From Loxodes magnus (lineage: Eukaryota > Ciliophora > Karyorelictea > Loxodida > Loxodidae), in NCBI GenBank assembly GCA_946699065.1, contig CAMPDV010000954.1, forward strand, positions 1 to 64,000: 64,000 nucleotides of DNA, read 5' to 3'. A model generated the notes under the pieces. It did no database searches and was not told where the DNA came from. It was given only the letters and a program-made list of their open reading frames with translations. Both the position numbers and the translations under genes were made by a program. Positions 15,281 through 26,924 of this stretch are shown piece after piece (the first letter of the stretch is position 1; the number at the start of each line of letters is the position of its first letter).

Positions 15281-16924
15281 AAAGTAGAAAAGTTGTCCAA
15301 TATTTATTTCTTATTAATCTTTTCAATTTTCAACTTTCTTTCAGCATCTTTTTTAGCATCTTTCATTCTAACATATATAGCAACAAATCATTTTACTATA
15401 GAAATTAATCTTATTTACATCTTATTATTATTATTCCGATTAAATTTCCATTGGAATGCTTTATTATTAATCTTATGAATTTTAAATTACTGCTTGCTAT
15501 TATTCTAACTTTTCTTATAGATTTTTTATATTAAAATTATTAAATTGGACTGAAGCATTTGGAGAGCCTCATTGAATTATTTATCAATCTATTCCAATTT
15601 AATTACTATTCACGATTAAATTTTATTGAGTGTATCTTCTATGTATGGGAGATATAGGTCAAGTTATTAAATCAATTTTTCTAGCTTGCTTTCTAGTATT
15701 TCTATCCTTAATCATTGCTATTTTAATTCATATTACACATTAGTTATTCATTGCTGCATTAATTATGCCTAAGATTCCTGAGATTATATTTCTTAAGTTT
15801 ACTAAGATACTTATTCTTAAAGGTTAGATTATTCTTTTTTTTTAATGAATCAACCAAAATTGGACTATTTCTTAGATGCCATTTTATATCAAAATCAAAA
15901 TCAAAACCAGTTACAATGCAACTATTAGGTTAGTAGATACAGTTATGAAAGTAGTTGCTAATTTCACTTAAAACTATAATTAAAATATAGAATTTGTGCC
16001 TATATGAAAGCTAAGGATTAAATCTAGGAATTCAATTTAAATAAATGCTTGAAGATTGATAACTAAAGGTTTAAAATTTCGAATTTGCTAAAATTACGTT
16101 TAATAAAAGGATTTACTAGGTATAGATAAGGAATAAAAATAGAATGGTTTAAATTATCTAATAGTAAATGAAAAAGGAAAATATTAAATAGCTGAATATA
16201 ATCGGGTTGTATAAATAGGGACTAAAGAAAGCTTTATTGTAAGTTTTTTCTTTTCTGAAGTTAATTTTTTAACTATTAGTCTATCTCTTTTAAATTTACA
16301 TGGCAATACTTCATTAGATATCTTACAGTTCCATAGTTAAGCTTATTTCATGTTTTTTACAAGAAACTATATGAAAGTTGATTTTTATTTAAGATAAGTC
16401 TTAATAAAAAAGCAACTGAATAGTAATTGAATTTTTTTAAATAAAGCTCGTTTTATTTAAAAAATAGATTCCAAAATATTAAAAATAATCTTAGTTTAAC
16501 ATATCTTCTAGATAATTAAGAACACCAGCTACATTACTAGAAAACAGGATTTCAATTAAAGAGATATTACATGCATAAGTATGTAATTTACAACTATGCT
16601 TATTACAAATTTTTAATTTAATCATAATTAAATTATTTTCATTCAAAAAATAAATAAATTTTAGTTTCAAAAATGAAAGCTTATATTAGATTTTAAAGGG
16701 TTAAAATGATGGATATTTTTTCTATGATCATTTATCTTATCAATAAATCAATTTTTTGGTGGTTTTTTATTCATTAATTTATTTATAATTTTGAATGATT
16801 GCATTTACTTCATTAACTCTGAGATTTTTACTTGCTTGTAAATTTATCTATATACTTTCAAATTTTCTCAGATCTCAAATAAAAGATCGTTACTATTATT
16901 ATTTAATTAAATGTAAAATAAAAA
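15281..16924. other. AT-rich DNA, no gene recognised
   Basis: No supported gene. The short ORF at 15293-15478 is hydrophobic because the strand is T-rich and has no recognisable motif. Confidence 0.35.
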
Positions 16925-17795
16925 TTTGCATACCCTTGACTTTTAGTAAGGTGAAAGAGGACAAAATTTTTTTCGTGGTTGTATTTCACGACCTTTTTTA
17001 TAGATGGGTGGTTATCACAAAGGATTCTCTTAGTTTCTAATGAGTAATTTTTATTTATAAACACCTCGTTCAGTAATTCAAAGCTTATTTATATTTCTTC
17101 AGGTTTTTGGTCTTCATTTGGATTGAGTAACCTTCATTCTTTGCAATGTCTTAGTAGGAGTTATTTAAATATACAGTACCAAAAAGTTTTATATTGCTTC
17201 TCAACTTCTTCTTTGGATAAATCTTTCTTTCTAACATCTCAATTCTTTTGCTTAGGTTTGAATCAATTAGTTCTTAACTTTATTTTTCTTAATGTTGTTG
17301 TTAATGTAGATCTTCATCTATAATCATTCTTTGTGATTATTTGAAATTGGATTAAGAAATTTCGTAAAGTTAATTGTCTGCTACTAAACTGTTTTTTATC
17401 AGTTAACTTTTTAAGAATTAGCAATTCATTATTTTGATCTTCTACACAGATCATTAGCTCCTGGATGTTTTCTTCTTGATTAAAGAAAGTTTCGTCATAT
17501 TTTGCAATTTATGTTTACATTTGTTCAATTTAATTTTAGAGTAATTTTTTATTTTGAATTCCAAGATTAACTTATTCAGTAAGACCAACCATTACTTTTC
17601 CCTCCGAAGATGAGCTAGACTCTCGATCCTGTCTTTTTTTAAGCTCCTCTTTAGTCACTTGGTTTCTTGATTTTCTTTTTCAATTCTTAGAAAGATTGAT
17701 GTTCTACTGTCTTCTATCTATCTTCACTTTATTAGATCTTTATTGCAAAATTCCTTTATTTTTTCTTACATATATTACTAATTAAAAAAAAAGGG
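16925..17795 (-). mobile_element. ORF1-only retroelement, subfamily X (degraded)
   Basis: Minus-strand element head-to-head with the next one. Its ORF runs from about 17750 to 17130. An acidic Ser-rich stretch (RESSSSSEGKVMVGLTEQVN) is followed by a predicted coiled coil (NQIEQMQTQIAKYDE). The region aligned with the intact copy's zinc knuckle reads FWYCIFKQLLLRHCKEW; it has lost the first Cys and the His. A RIEMLERKIYP stretch matches RIEKIESHLYP of the element at 41290-42240. The 3' part (17000-16925, minus sense) also matches that element, including GGTCGTG..CCACG and a terminal AGGG(T/A)A..GCAAA(T/C)TTTT. This is therefore a decayed member of the same subfamily. Confidence 0.6.
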
Positions 17796-17799
17796 TAGA

Positions 17800-17858
17800 A
17801 GGGTTCAAGAAAGGCTTTTATACCACCTCTTAAAAAGGGGAGAGAAAGTAAGAACCCT
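17800..17858 (+). promoter_or_regulatory. folded 5' leader of retroelement
   Basis: The outer stem AGGGTTC (17800-17806) pairs with GAACCCT (17852-17858). Inside, CTTT..CCTC pairs with GGGGAG..AAAG. The stretch TTCAAGAA(A/G)GG..TTTTATACCACCTC is nearly identical in the minus-strand LINE leader at 23635-23688. The same layout with different bases is at 56509-56565. Confidence 0.6.
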
Positions 17859-17986
17859 CATCTTTAACTCACACATCTTCTTCCTAGAAATAATCTTCTT
17901 CTCAAAACCTTCAAGAATAATAGACTCAACTAGGAACTTCCAGGCCAACCTAAAAGACGGGACAAAAGCATCAAAAGGCTACCCCG

Positions 17987-18613
17987 ATGACACCAACTGA
18001 AGAGGAAGAACCTAGAAAGGTGCCGGAGAAGCAAGAAGCAGCAGCCATGCGAGAGTTTGCGATGCCACAGTTCCAGGAAGAGCAAGCATAAATTTTAGTC
18101 GCATTCTCTGACCTGAAGGAGGAAGTAAAGAGGTTACGATTAGAGAATAGAGCTATAAAAAATCAAGTTACTGAGCTCAAGGAATGGAAAGAAAGCTTCT
18201 GGGAAGTCTACGATCGAGAGCAAAACACTTTCTTCAGGGAAATGGGATTGCTGCAGCAGAGAACAACTGTGCTTGAAGAGAACAGCAAGTAGAAACAGTA
18301 GTAGGAATTCAAAGTTAGGACAATTCAAGATACAATGGACATAGAAGGAGCTACTAATTTACTGAGGAGTCCAGACAAGAAATGAATTAGGAATAAACCA
18401 AGATGCTTTGTATGCAAACAAACTGGACATAAATATAGACAATGTTAGAAATTGAAATTAATTAATAATAGTACAGGAATAGAAAATAATAAGAAAAATA
18501 ATAGTACTAATATTAGGATAAGATTAGACGAGAATTCTGTAACTAATTTTATCCGTCAGGAAGTCAAATCTACAAACCGAAGTGCTACACAATCCAAGGC
18601 GACTGAAGAATGA
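17987..18613 (+). CDS. retroelement ORF1 protein: coiled coil plus CCHC zinc knuckle
   Basis: Probable nucleic-acid-binding ORF1-type protein of 208 residues. The N-terminus is acidic (MTPTEEEEPRKVPEKQEAAA). Next is a heptad-rich coiled coil at about residues 35-105 (LKEEVKRLRLENRAIKNQ, VTELKEWKESFWEVYDREQ), likely for multimerisation. The zinc knuckle PRCFVCKQTGHKYRQC at about 138-153 is C-x2-C-x4-H-x4-C. A basic, Asn/Thr-rich tail ends at TGA 18611. An internal TGA just before the knuckle must be read as Trp. Local GC is higher than in the surroundings. The ATG at 17987 is the first good in-frame start after the folded leader. ORF1 proteins of LINEs bind and chaperone RNA; that role is inferred here. 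Confidence 0.7.
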
Positions 18614-18690
18614 GTTCTGAAGGGAGCTGGTTCCAGTCAGGTTATCAAACTGGTCCTGTGAACACGAGGTTGAAAGTCCTCCAAGTTCAC

Positions 18691-18959
18691 TAAACTCCAA
18701 TTTAAACTTTTTAATTTAGTAATATATATCTTACTAGTTTTTGTTTCTAAATATTTTCTTTTTAATCATGCTTTTATAAACTAATGGGAATTATATTTTT
18801 CCTACTTTAGAGTCTTTTCTATTTCTTTTTTCATTCAATTTTCTTTCTATGCATCATTTTTTCCTTTTTTCTAATATATTTTTGATATAATTTTTTAATA
18901 TCAAGTAAGCTTTAGCTTTTTTTACTCTTCTTAGGTTCTAATGAATTTCTCGAATTTGG
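18691..18959. other. AT-rich spacer between tail-to-tail elements
   Basis: It lies between the 3' end of the plus-strand ORF1-only element and the end of the minus-strand LINE ORF2. It probably contains the LINE 3' untranslated region, but I see no conserved 3' hairpin. Confidence 0.35.
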
Positions 18960-21900
18960 TTTTATTTAAATTATATAAAATAGTTCCATTCCTCATCTCT
19001 CTAATTTTAAAATACATATTTTCCCCCTTCTTTGTATTCTGAGCAGCTTTCTATGATATGCCTTTCATTTTCTCTTGCGCATTACAGAAAGGGCATTGAT
19101 TTGTCATACCTAGGTGTCTTTCTTTTAAGCAATCCAAGCTCCCATTATATTTCGTTCTTTCTCTAAATATGTATCATATTTCTTCTTTTCTATTTTTATT
19201 GTATCTCAGGTAGTTGGGTGATCCTACTACATATTCATCAAATCATGCTTTTCTATGGTAATGTTGTTATCATTTACTCCATTATTTCTCTATCTTCTAC
19301 GCATACTCTATATTTTCATATTGCACGATTAATGCTTTTCTTTCCTTTTTAATTGTTATTACCATCATCTATAAATATTTTTTTGTCTTCAATTTTCAAT
19401 TCTAATTTCATTGCTATGCAATATTATTCAAATATAAAATTCTCTTTTTTACTTAGGTCGAACAATAATCCGTCTACTGTTTTTCCTTAGTTTCCTATTA
19501 CTTTGCCTCTTAATTTCAACTTTTTTTGTCATAGGTAATGTTTAAATTTATAAATTTCAGTTCATGTTCTAACATCTCATTTTAAACTTAAAAAGGAGCA
19601 TCTATGATTGCTCGTATAAACCTTCTCTATATAATTTCTAATTGTTCCATCACTTATTTTCCTACAAATTATTCGTAATTTGGAATTACTTCTGTCCAAT
19701 AACTGAAAAATGAGATTACAAAAGTTTTTATAATTATTCCTGCATTATATGGTGTTGATCCCTTATTCATTGTTATTTTTCCCAGTATTCATGTTTACAT
19801 CTTTTATGTTGCTTCGAGTCTATTCTCCATGTGTTTTTCAAAAATGAGTTTTCTTCTATTATATGACCTAGGTATTAAAAGGTCTTTACTCTTTCGATCC
19901 TTAAATTTCCCACCTCGATATTATTTCCAATATTTTCTTAGTTACTATTTTCTGCTGCTTCTCATATCATTCATTTTATTTTATCTGCAATTTCCAATTT
20001 ATACTTTTCTGCTCATTAGGCTAAATTTTAGATTACTTCCTCTAATTATTTTCATTCACTTTTTAAGATTAGGTCATCTGTGTATGCAAAACATCCTGCA
20101 TATATTTCTTATGTTCATCCCTCTTCGTTTTTATAGTCTATCGTAATTCCTAGTTTTTAATTTTTCAAGCGCTATGTGAATGATTTCGCTATTTAATCAT
20201 CGATTTTCAATTTAATTTCTTCTTTACAGTAGGAGTTGCCTAGTTTTTTAATTATCGATTCCGATACTTTTAGATCGTTAAGGATTTATCATATATCCTT
20301 TCTTTGCACTGAGTCATAAGCTTTCTTAATATCAACAAATATTACAAATAAATCTTTTTTGCTCCGCATTGACCATTCCTATACTGTTCTTAGATTGAAG
20401 ATTTATAGTGCGCATGATTTTCCTTTTTTGAAACCGTATTAGTATTCGCTTTCATCATTATGAAAATATCCTTACAATTACTAGAAAATTCATGCGACTA
20501 CAATTTTAAAGCATGATTAAATAAATTGGTCTATAGTTCATCGGGCTCATCTATTCTCCTTTTTTGTATATTAATATTATGCATTACTATTTCATCTCCT
20601 AAGGTATTACTCCCTCTTAAATAACTTAGCTATCATTTTGCAAGTTACTTTTATTAATTTTTCTCTCTGCTTAAAATTGTTCCTACTATATTTTATCAGG
20701 TCCTGCAACTTTTCATTTTGCCAATTAGTTAATATTTTCTCAAATTTAATATTCATTTACCACTATTTGTCTCTTGTTTAAGAATTTAGTTGGCAACGTA
20801 TTACCGCCATCTTATATAACTGGTATCATTCATCCCTAAAAGATTTAACATCTTCTTTTGATAAGGGTACTCATTAATTATTTTTTTTATTAAGCAGGCT
20901 TTTAAGTATCTTTCACATTACTGTCAGATTTCCTTTATTTATATTGTCCATAAATAGGTTCAGCTAGTTTTTTTAATCTTTTTTTCTTGATTAAATGTAT
21001 TCTTGTCTTATTCTTTGGTATTCTCTATATTTTTCGTTTTGTTGATTTTCATTTATTTCTTCGTTGTTCTTTATCCTTTATTTTAATTGTTTGTTGTGTT
21101 TTCTGAAAATTTTATTGCCTTATTTTGTTGTTTCTGAGTATTTATATATCTTAAAGTTTTATGTTTTAACTGTTCCACATACCATTTGAGCTCCTTCTTA
21201 TATCTTTTTCTTTCATCATTTATAAGTTTATGTACTGTTTAGGCTATTAATTTCTTCTTCTTAGACATTTTCTTGTATAAATCTTTCAAATTACCCTTAG
21301 ATTTTTTTCTTTTATATTGGGTAATTTATTTTTATGATTTTCTAAATTCTTTTTCAATCTTTACCTATATAATTCCGGGTCTATGGTCCTCTATTACATA
21401 TGAGTAATAAAAATCACTTTTTATCACTTTTTCTCTCGTTTCTTTTCGATTACTAAGTAATCTATTTTATATTCATTGCTTTAGAGAACAAAAACACCTA
21501 TTTCAGTTGGGTCTAGGCATATTAAATTATTCTTTTCCATGATTGTAGAATTCTCTTTCCAGCTGAGTTTGTTTTCTTCAGTAATCATTTCTATATGTGC
21601 GCATTTCAATCTACTATGATCATTAAATTAAGTCCTTTTTCTACTGCTTATAGTTTAAATTAATTCACTAAATTATAGAATGGCTCATATTATTCTTTGT
21701 CATTTGCAACAGGGGCATATATATTTATTACTGCCAGTTTTCTCATTATTTCAATAGCCATCACTCTCGCTCCTCCAAAAGCCATCATTCGGTTCACTTC
21801 ATTCTATATTTCTCTAATCTCCTTGCATATGTCGTTTCTAATATAGAATGCTACGTCTTTCCTTTTTAATAATCCTGCATTTATTAGATTTTTATATCCT

Positions 21901-22270
21901 GCCATATTACACGAATCTTTTTTTAATCTTCAATCTAAATCTCTTATATTGCTATTATGTGGATAATTTTTTGAATCATGAATTTTGCTAATGCCTCTTT
22001 TGCACTTCTAACTCCCCTAACATTTGCTGTCCCTATTTTTATGACTTATTCTTATTCTTCTTTTTTACCCATCTCCTCTGCTTCCTCTTCACCGCTTTCT
22101 TCCTTTTATTCATCCTCCTTCTCCACCTTTCCTTCTACTTATCTATCATCTGCTGCTTCCATATTCTTTTCATTATTAATTCTTTCCCCTTTTTTATCTT
22201 TTTCCTTCTTCTTATCTATTCTATTCTTCTTCTTTTGCCTTTTCTTTCTAATTGTTGCTAAGTAATTGCT
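18960..22270 (-). pseudogene. LINE ORF2: endonuclease and reverse transcriptase, frameshifted
   Basis: In translation order: a Lys/Glu-rich N-terminus, then the endonuclease start IGTANVRGVRSAKEAL (about 22050-22000) and IIAIQEIQIE. A frame change falls near a 7-A run at about 21920, followed by GYKNLINAGLL and DVAFYIRND. AVINIYAPVAND follows (about 21735-21700), then IIVDWNAHI (about 21630-21600), the usual GDFNAH metal-binding motif with Trp from TGA. The reverse transcriptase has KKGEQMSPMNYRP (about 20555), VIFVDIKKAYDSVQRKDI (about 20340-20290) and AYTDDLI (about 20085-20065), so the catalytic YADD has become YTDD. The C-terminus has CPFCN (about 19095) with HIIESC in another frame, a CCHC-type end like that of L1. 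The enzyme would nick target DNA and reverse-transcribe the element's RNA. At least two frameshifts argue that this copy is dead. Confidence 0.8.
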
Positions 22271-22289
22271 CATTTTTGTTTTTAAAGTT

Positions 22290-23590
22290 TCTTAGCATAA
22301 TAAATTTTAATTAAAATTTGTTTCAGTTTGCTTCTTACTTCTCCCTTTATCTTGCATTTATTCTTTTTCTTCTTGAGCTTGCTCTATTTCTTTTTGCTTT
22401 TTTTCTTTATTTACGCTTTTCCTTACATACTCCATTATGCTATTTTGTTTGTTTCTTATTTCTTCTGTTAGAGCTTAGCATTTTTACTATCATTTATCCT
22501 ATCCTTTTCTCTGATTTGTTTTATATTATATCTAATTATTTAATTGATTACTTTATATTTTATTTAATTCTTTGAACATTTCTCTTTCCCTCTGCCTTTG
22601 CTTTACATATATCCAATTCCATTTTGATGAAAAATAATTCTTATTTATTCTTTTAGTATAAAAGCTCTTTATTGTTAATTTAACTTCTCCTTCAAGGATC
22701 TCTAATTCTCTTTTATGTAGTTTTTTCCTTTTTCCTGCTTCCACCCTTCTGCATTGTTGATCTGTGTGCCCTTTCAATTTGCAAATGCAGCAAATAAAAT
22801 TTACTGGGTGTTGTATTCTGATTTTGTTTCCGTTCAGGTCTATTACTTCTAGTATCCTCTTTGCTTCGTCTATATCCTTTATATCTAGGTACTTTACACT
22901 GCTACCTGCTAGCATTATAGTATTTGGTTATGTATGCTATACCTTTTCTCTAGGTTTTCCATATTTCATCATTATTCCCATTACTTCCTTCATGTCTAAA
23001 TAATCATTTATTATGAAGTATACTGGGTAATTATGAATGTCAAAGTATTCTAATTAGTTTCTTGTTTAGAAAAGAATTCTAATGCCTTAGAAAGCTCATT
23101 TCCTGAATTACGCGAATTGCTAGTATCCTTCTTCATTGTTGAAGACCAAATATCTATTCCGTTTAATTAAGCAATTAATTTGGTCCGTACTCGCTCCATA
23201 TTTGATTCCTAAACACTTCCATCACTTCTTAATTTATGGCTGTTTTCTCTACTAAATCAATGTTTTCTAGATAGTGATTAAAATAAACTGCGGTCGCCAT
23301 ATATATCATCATAAGCATTTTAGTAGACTCTTACCATTTAGTCTTTCAGGGACGTTGGCTGAAATAGTTTGTTCTTTCTTTTGTTAAATTATTACTTAGG
23401 TTGTGTACTTTTTTACCACTTTATTCCTTTCTTATTTCATGCTCCTCCTTTAAGTGAAATCTGTCCAATCATAGATATATTGAGTCCTTTTCCCGTTGAG
23501 TGTATTATTATTTCAAGTTCGTTCGATCAGTGATTTTGTTTCTGTGTAGTCTGAGTGTTTTTATTATGAATCTGATTTCAATTCATAATA
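22290..23590 (-). pseudogene. LINE ORF1: RRM-like domain and CCHC zinc knuckle
   Basis: The frame from about 23010 to 22300 is continuous. YFDIHNYPVYFIINDYLDM aligns with YYNYSNYPVHYNLDIDL of the ORF1 at 60158-61305. A predicted alpha/beta RNA-binding fold follows, then IQHPVNFICCICKLKGHTDQ and QCRR (22790 region), a C-x2-C-x4-H-x4-C knuckle, and a basic tail. Upstream of about 23050 the frame changes: IQEMSF and SKALEFFSK lie in other frames. The 120-codon stretch at 22553-22915 is the part also open under the standard code. ORF1 proteins coat LINE RNA; this one lies just upstream of ORF2 on the same strand. Confidence 0.7.
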
Positions 23591-23634
23591 ATGAAGGTTG
23601 GACTAATTAAAGTGAAAAAGTGGTAGAAGAAAGT

Positions 23635-23688
23635 GCTTCAGGTTTTTCTTCTACTCTGAGGAGGTGGTATAAAAACCCTTCTTGAAGC
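23635..23688 (-). promoter_or_regulatory. folded 5' leader of the minus-strand LINE
   Basis: Minus-strand GCTTCA (23688-23683) pairs with TGAAGC (23640-23635). Inside, GGTTTTTATACCACC faces AAAAACC. TTCAAGAAGGG.TTTTTATACCACCTC closely matches the leader at 17800. It marks the probable transcription start end of the element. Confidence 0.55.
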
Positions 23689-23690
23689 TA

Positions 23691-24579
23691 ACCATTTTTA
23701 ATATTTAGTATTAATATTTAATCTGAAAAGTTTTTTGAACATCTTTAATTATAAAAATTTCTTCTTCCAATTAAGACATTTAAGTGCAAAAGTTTCATTA
23801 CATCGCTTCCTCTTCATCAGCATTTCTTATCTATATATCTTCTGATTATTCCTTCTTTTCTATTTTAAACTGCAATTATGTTCTGATTTATCCAATTAAA
23901 TATTATAGTATGTAGCCATGTTTTTAAGTCGTCAAAATACTTATATCCTTCTTTCCAATTGTTTTAGAAAAGCGTATTTATAGTTGATTGTGGATAATCA
24001 ATAATTTTACTTCTTATTCTGTAAAAATTTAAAGAATCCCAAAACCATAATTTGCTTGAAGGGAATTCAATTCAGATCAATATAGCAAGATTCGTTATAT
24101 GTAGATCCTGATACTTAGAATGCTTTTCTTAAGATGAATCGTATACTTGATACTATTCTATTCCTTAAAGCAGAGATTCCATGTTAAGTACTTTAAGGTA
24201 CTAGCTAACCTCCATATTCATCTTTTGGAAGAGTGAAAAGCCTACACAAAATTTTGAAATGCCAAGAAGTCACTTTTTTAATCTAAGCAATGAAAATATA
24301 ACTTTTTTCATAGCAGTTAAATGCTTGAAGGCAGTTTCCTTACAGTGATTTTTTAATTTCTTTTTAGTGTAGAAGAAGAACTCGCAAATATGTGACTTAT
24401 TATTTTTAAAGGAATAGTTAATCACCAATCTTCAGGTTTAATTTGATTCGTTGTTTTTATTCTTTTTTTAAATTAGATAACTAACACTTAGGTATATTTA
24501 TTTTTAATTAGGTTCAAGTAAAAACTCTATTCGTTTCATTTATTAAGACTTGCATATTTTTTCTAAATTATTATAAAAT
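23691..24579. other. AT-rich DNA between LINE fragments
   Basis: No clear motif. It may contain further decayed parts of the LINE relic to the right, whose coding strand is also minus. Confidence 0.3.
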
Positions 24580-25330
24580 AATTAAGTCGTTTGCCCATCC
24601 TTGAATGCAAAACTATTATCTAAATTTGTACCTTCAAATCCTTAAAATTACCTTTACTTTCTAAATAACGAGTCACGATGTGATAATATAATAGAGCTAT
24701 CACATGTCCATGTAAACTTCCCTGCATGATTCCATTGCTATATTAAAGTTATCTAGAATTCCTCCCATCTATGAGAAATGATGAACTAAGGTTTTCGTAG
24801 AACGATTCAAATGCTTTAATAAGTTTCAAGGTAATTTAACTCTTATAAATTAATCGAATAATAATCTTCTTTCAATGGAATCAAACACTTTTTCAACATC
24901 TATTAAACTTGCTATTAAATTCGTTTTTCCTTAAGCTTATTTAAGAAAGATATATTTATTTATTAAATCACCCAGATCTACTAAGTTGCTTATCTCTTCA
25001 TAAATTCCCTTTGGCTTGGATAAATTAAGCTTCTTAAGTAAATATATTGTATAATTTTTTCGTTAGAGCTTTATCATACAATTTCAATATATTATTGATA
25101 AGTGAAATTGAATGTCAATTTGTTCATTCATTTTTATTACCTTTCTTTAAAATTGGAATTATAACAATTGTATAGTTCATCAGGTATTCTCTTAAGTCTA
25201 TGCATATAATTTAGAAAGGAGTGAAGTATCATAATAAAATAATCTCCTGCATATTTCAGCACATCTTCCTTTATTCCAGCTGGGCTTGCCGCTTTACCAT
25301 ATGGAATTTCTTTTAGGATTCCTTTAAATT
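24580..25330 (-). pseudogene. relic of a second LINE reverse transcriptase
   Basis: Minus-strand pieces of a reverse transcriptase in order. VIIPILKKGNKNEWTNWHS (about 25160-25105) corresponds to the 'IHKKGD..NYRPISL' region, with both Trp from TGA. LIDVEKVFDSIE (about 24900-24865) contains the first catalytic Asp motif. GIMQGSLHGHVIALLYYHI (about 24735-24680) is the RT motif-B region. The second catalytic motif (YADD) is not recognisable. The sequence differs clearly from both other LINEs in the window, so it is a separate, older lineage. Confidence 0.65.
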
Positions 25331-26924
25331 TATTTTAAAGTTAAAAGTTCAAAACCTTATAAATATATCAATGGTTAGCTAAGAATTTCCCAACTATCTT
25401 TATATATTTGATTCATTCTTTGGTTGCTAATGTATATTTACTAATAATCATAAATTTAAAATGAAAACGCTCCTATATTATTATCTATCTAAATCTCAAT
25501 TAACTTAGATGCTTTTAAAAATTAATCTCATCTCTAAACTAATTTCGTTAAACTAAAAATTTTTAATAGAATCATGCAAAAACTTCTTTTTCCTATTTTA
25601 AGGCATTTTTATACACTTTTCTCTATCTGTGTATTCCTCTTTGTCTAAAGATAATGCTCAGATATAAGTTAAATGCACAATCTGTATTTACATTTTTATT
25701 ATCTATTGAAAATATACATTTCTTCAGTCTATTATTCTATACAATTTAAAGCATTAACTTTTAAAAGAGATTGCATCATATATACCTTGTAACTGTAGTA
25801 GATGATAAGAATAAATTATTGTGAAATCTAGCATTTACGCAAAGTTTTCTATCAGTCTTAAAAAATAAAGCAAGTAGTATACTAGAATCTAAAGCTAACA
25901 TAAAAAGCACTTATTAGACTGCGATTCAGATATTCTAAGAAAGGAAAGTAAACAGACTTAGAAAATCTACTAACAATAAATAACTGAATTCACTACGGTC
26001 AAGAGAATAAGTTTCAAATGATTATTTAAATGTTCTAAGTTCCAAGAATAGGTAAAAAATAAAAAATAAAATTAGAAAATTAAGGATTCCTTAGCAAATA
26101 AGAGGTAATAGATTTGATAATTATATTGCAAAGAACGTAAAATCACTGTCTTCTGGAATGGATAGAAAATCACATAACATAACTATAAACGAAAAATAAA
26201 ATTAATAAATAACTGAATAAAGTAGCTAGATGAAAAATAAAAAAGTTAGAAAATCAGACAGAGTTACAAAATCTAAATGAGGATAAAACGCATATAGAAA
26301 TCCATAAAGCAAGGAGATAAAATAAAAAAGAAAGAAACTGCTATTTAGCAATATTCAGTATCATCTCTTAAATCACTTTCACAAGTTCCTGAAATTAAAT
26401 GGAAATTATTGAAAATATATAGAAAGAAATAGCAGAAAAGAAAATATCTATTGAAATTAATTAAAAAAAGAAAATTTATATTACAGTAAAACTGTACAAG
26501 CTTATAGGAGGAAAACCTAGAGAATGAAATCTCCAAGACAGTCACACACGAAAAGTGATCAGATTTGCAAATCTTTAAAATTCTTTATCAAGTCTCCAAA
26601 AATTTCTGGATGCGTTGGGAAAATTGTCAAAATACATCGAATATCACCAAACTTTAAATTATAAATATATATAAACTTATATTATAATTACTTTCTTTAT
26701 ATCTGTATATGTTGATAATTCAAAATGTTTAATTTTCTTTTTATAATAAAATAGTAAATATATCATTCATTAGTATTAATAATCTTAACATCTTTTTATA
26801 TATTTTTGCATATTAAAGTTAATATACGTTAGTAAAATAAAAGTAGTAGTCTGATAAAAATTCATGTCTATGTTTGATTCTGTTATTTTACGATACTTGG
26901 AGCATTATACTTTGATTATTATAA
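25331..26924. other. AT-rich DNA with a purine-rich coding-like patch
   Basis: At about 26200-26640 the plus strand becomes purine-rich and one frame gives KRKYLLKLIKKRKFILQQ and LQEENLENEISKTVTHEKW, coiled-coil-like. It has no domain I recognise and may be another retroelement ORF1 remnant. About 100 bp before 26925 resemble the upstream region of the kinase gene at 11416. Confidence 0.3.

Larger units (their letters stand above)
17800..18690 (+). mobile_element. ORF1-only retroelement, subfamily Y
   Basis: It begins with the folded leader at 17800-17858, carries one gene (17987-18613), and ends about 80 bp later in a hairpin, GTGAAC..GAGG ttgaaagt CCTC..GTTCAC followed by TAAAC (18658-18695). 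The same 3' design, GAGGTGAAAATCCTC..CTAAAC, ends the element at 56509-57410. No endonuclease or reverse transcriptase follows, so it would depend on a LINE for movement (inference, by analogy with ORF1-only L1 relatives such as HAL1). Confidence 0.65.
18960..23690 (-). mobile_element. non-LTR retrotransposon (LINE), near full length
   Basis: A minus-strand LINE of about 4.7 kb: folded leader (23688-23635), ORF1 (about 23590-22290), and ORF2 with apurinic endonuclease, reverse transcriptase and a C-terminal zinc motif (22270-18960). Both ORFs have frame breaks, so this copy is probably inactive unless the breaks are assembly errors. It is organised like the plus-strand LINE at 59955-64000 but the sequences are clearly diverged. 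Confidence 0.85.

Noticed and set aside
21978-22575. Ser/Phe-rich plus-strand ORFs at 21978-22265 and 22318-22575
   Set aside because: They are antisense shadows of the Lys/Glu-rich minus-strand LINE ORF2 start and ORF1 tail.
23655-23665. CTGAGGA inside the LINE leader, resembling the hammerhead ribozyme CUGANGA core
   Set aside because: It is on the strand opposite to the element, and no GAAA partner or third stem is present.
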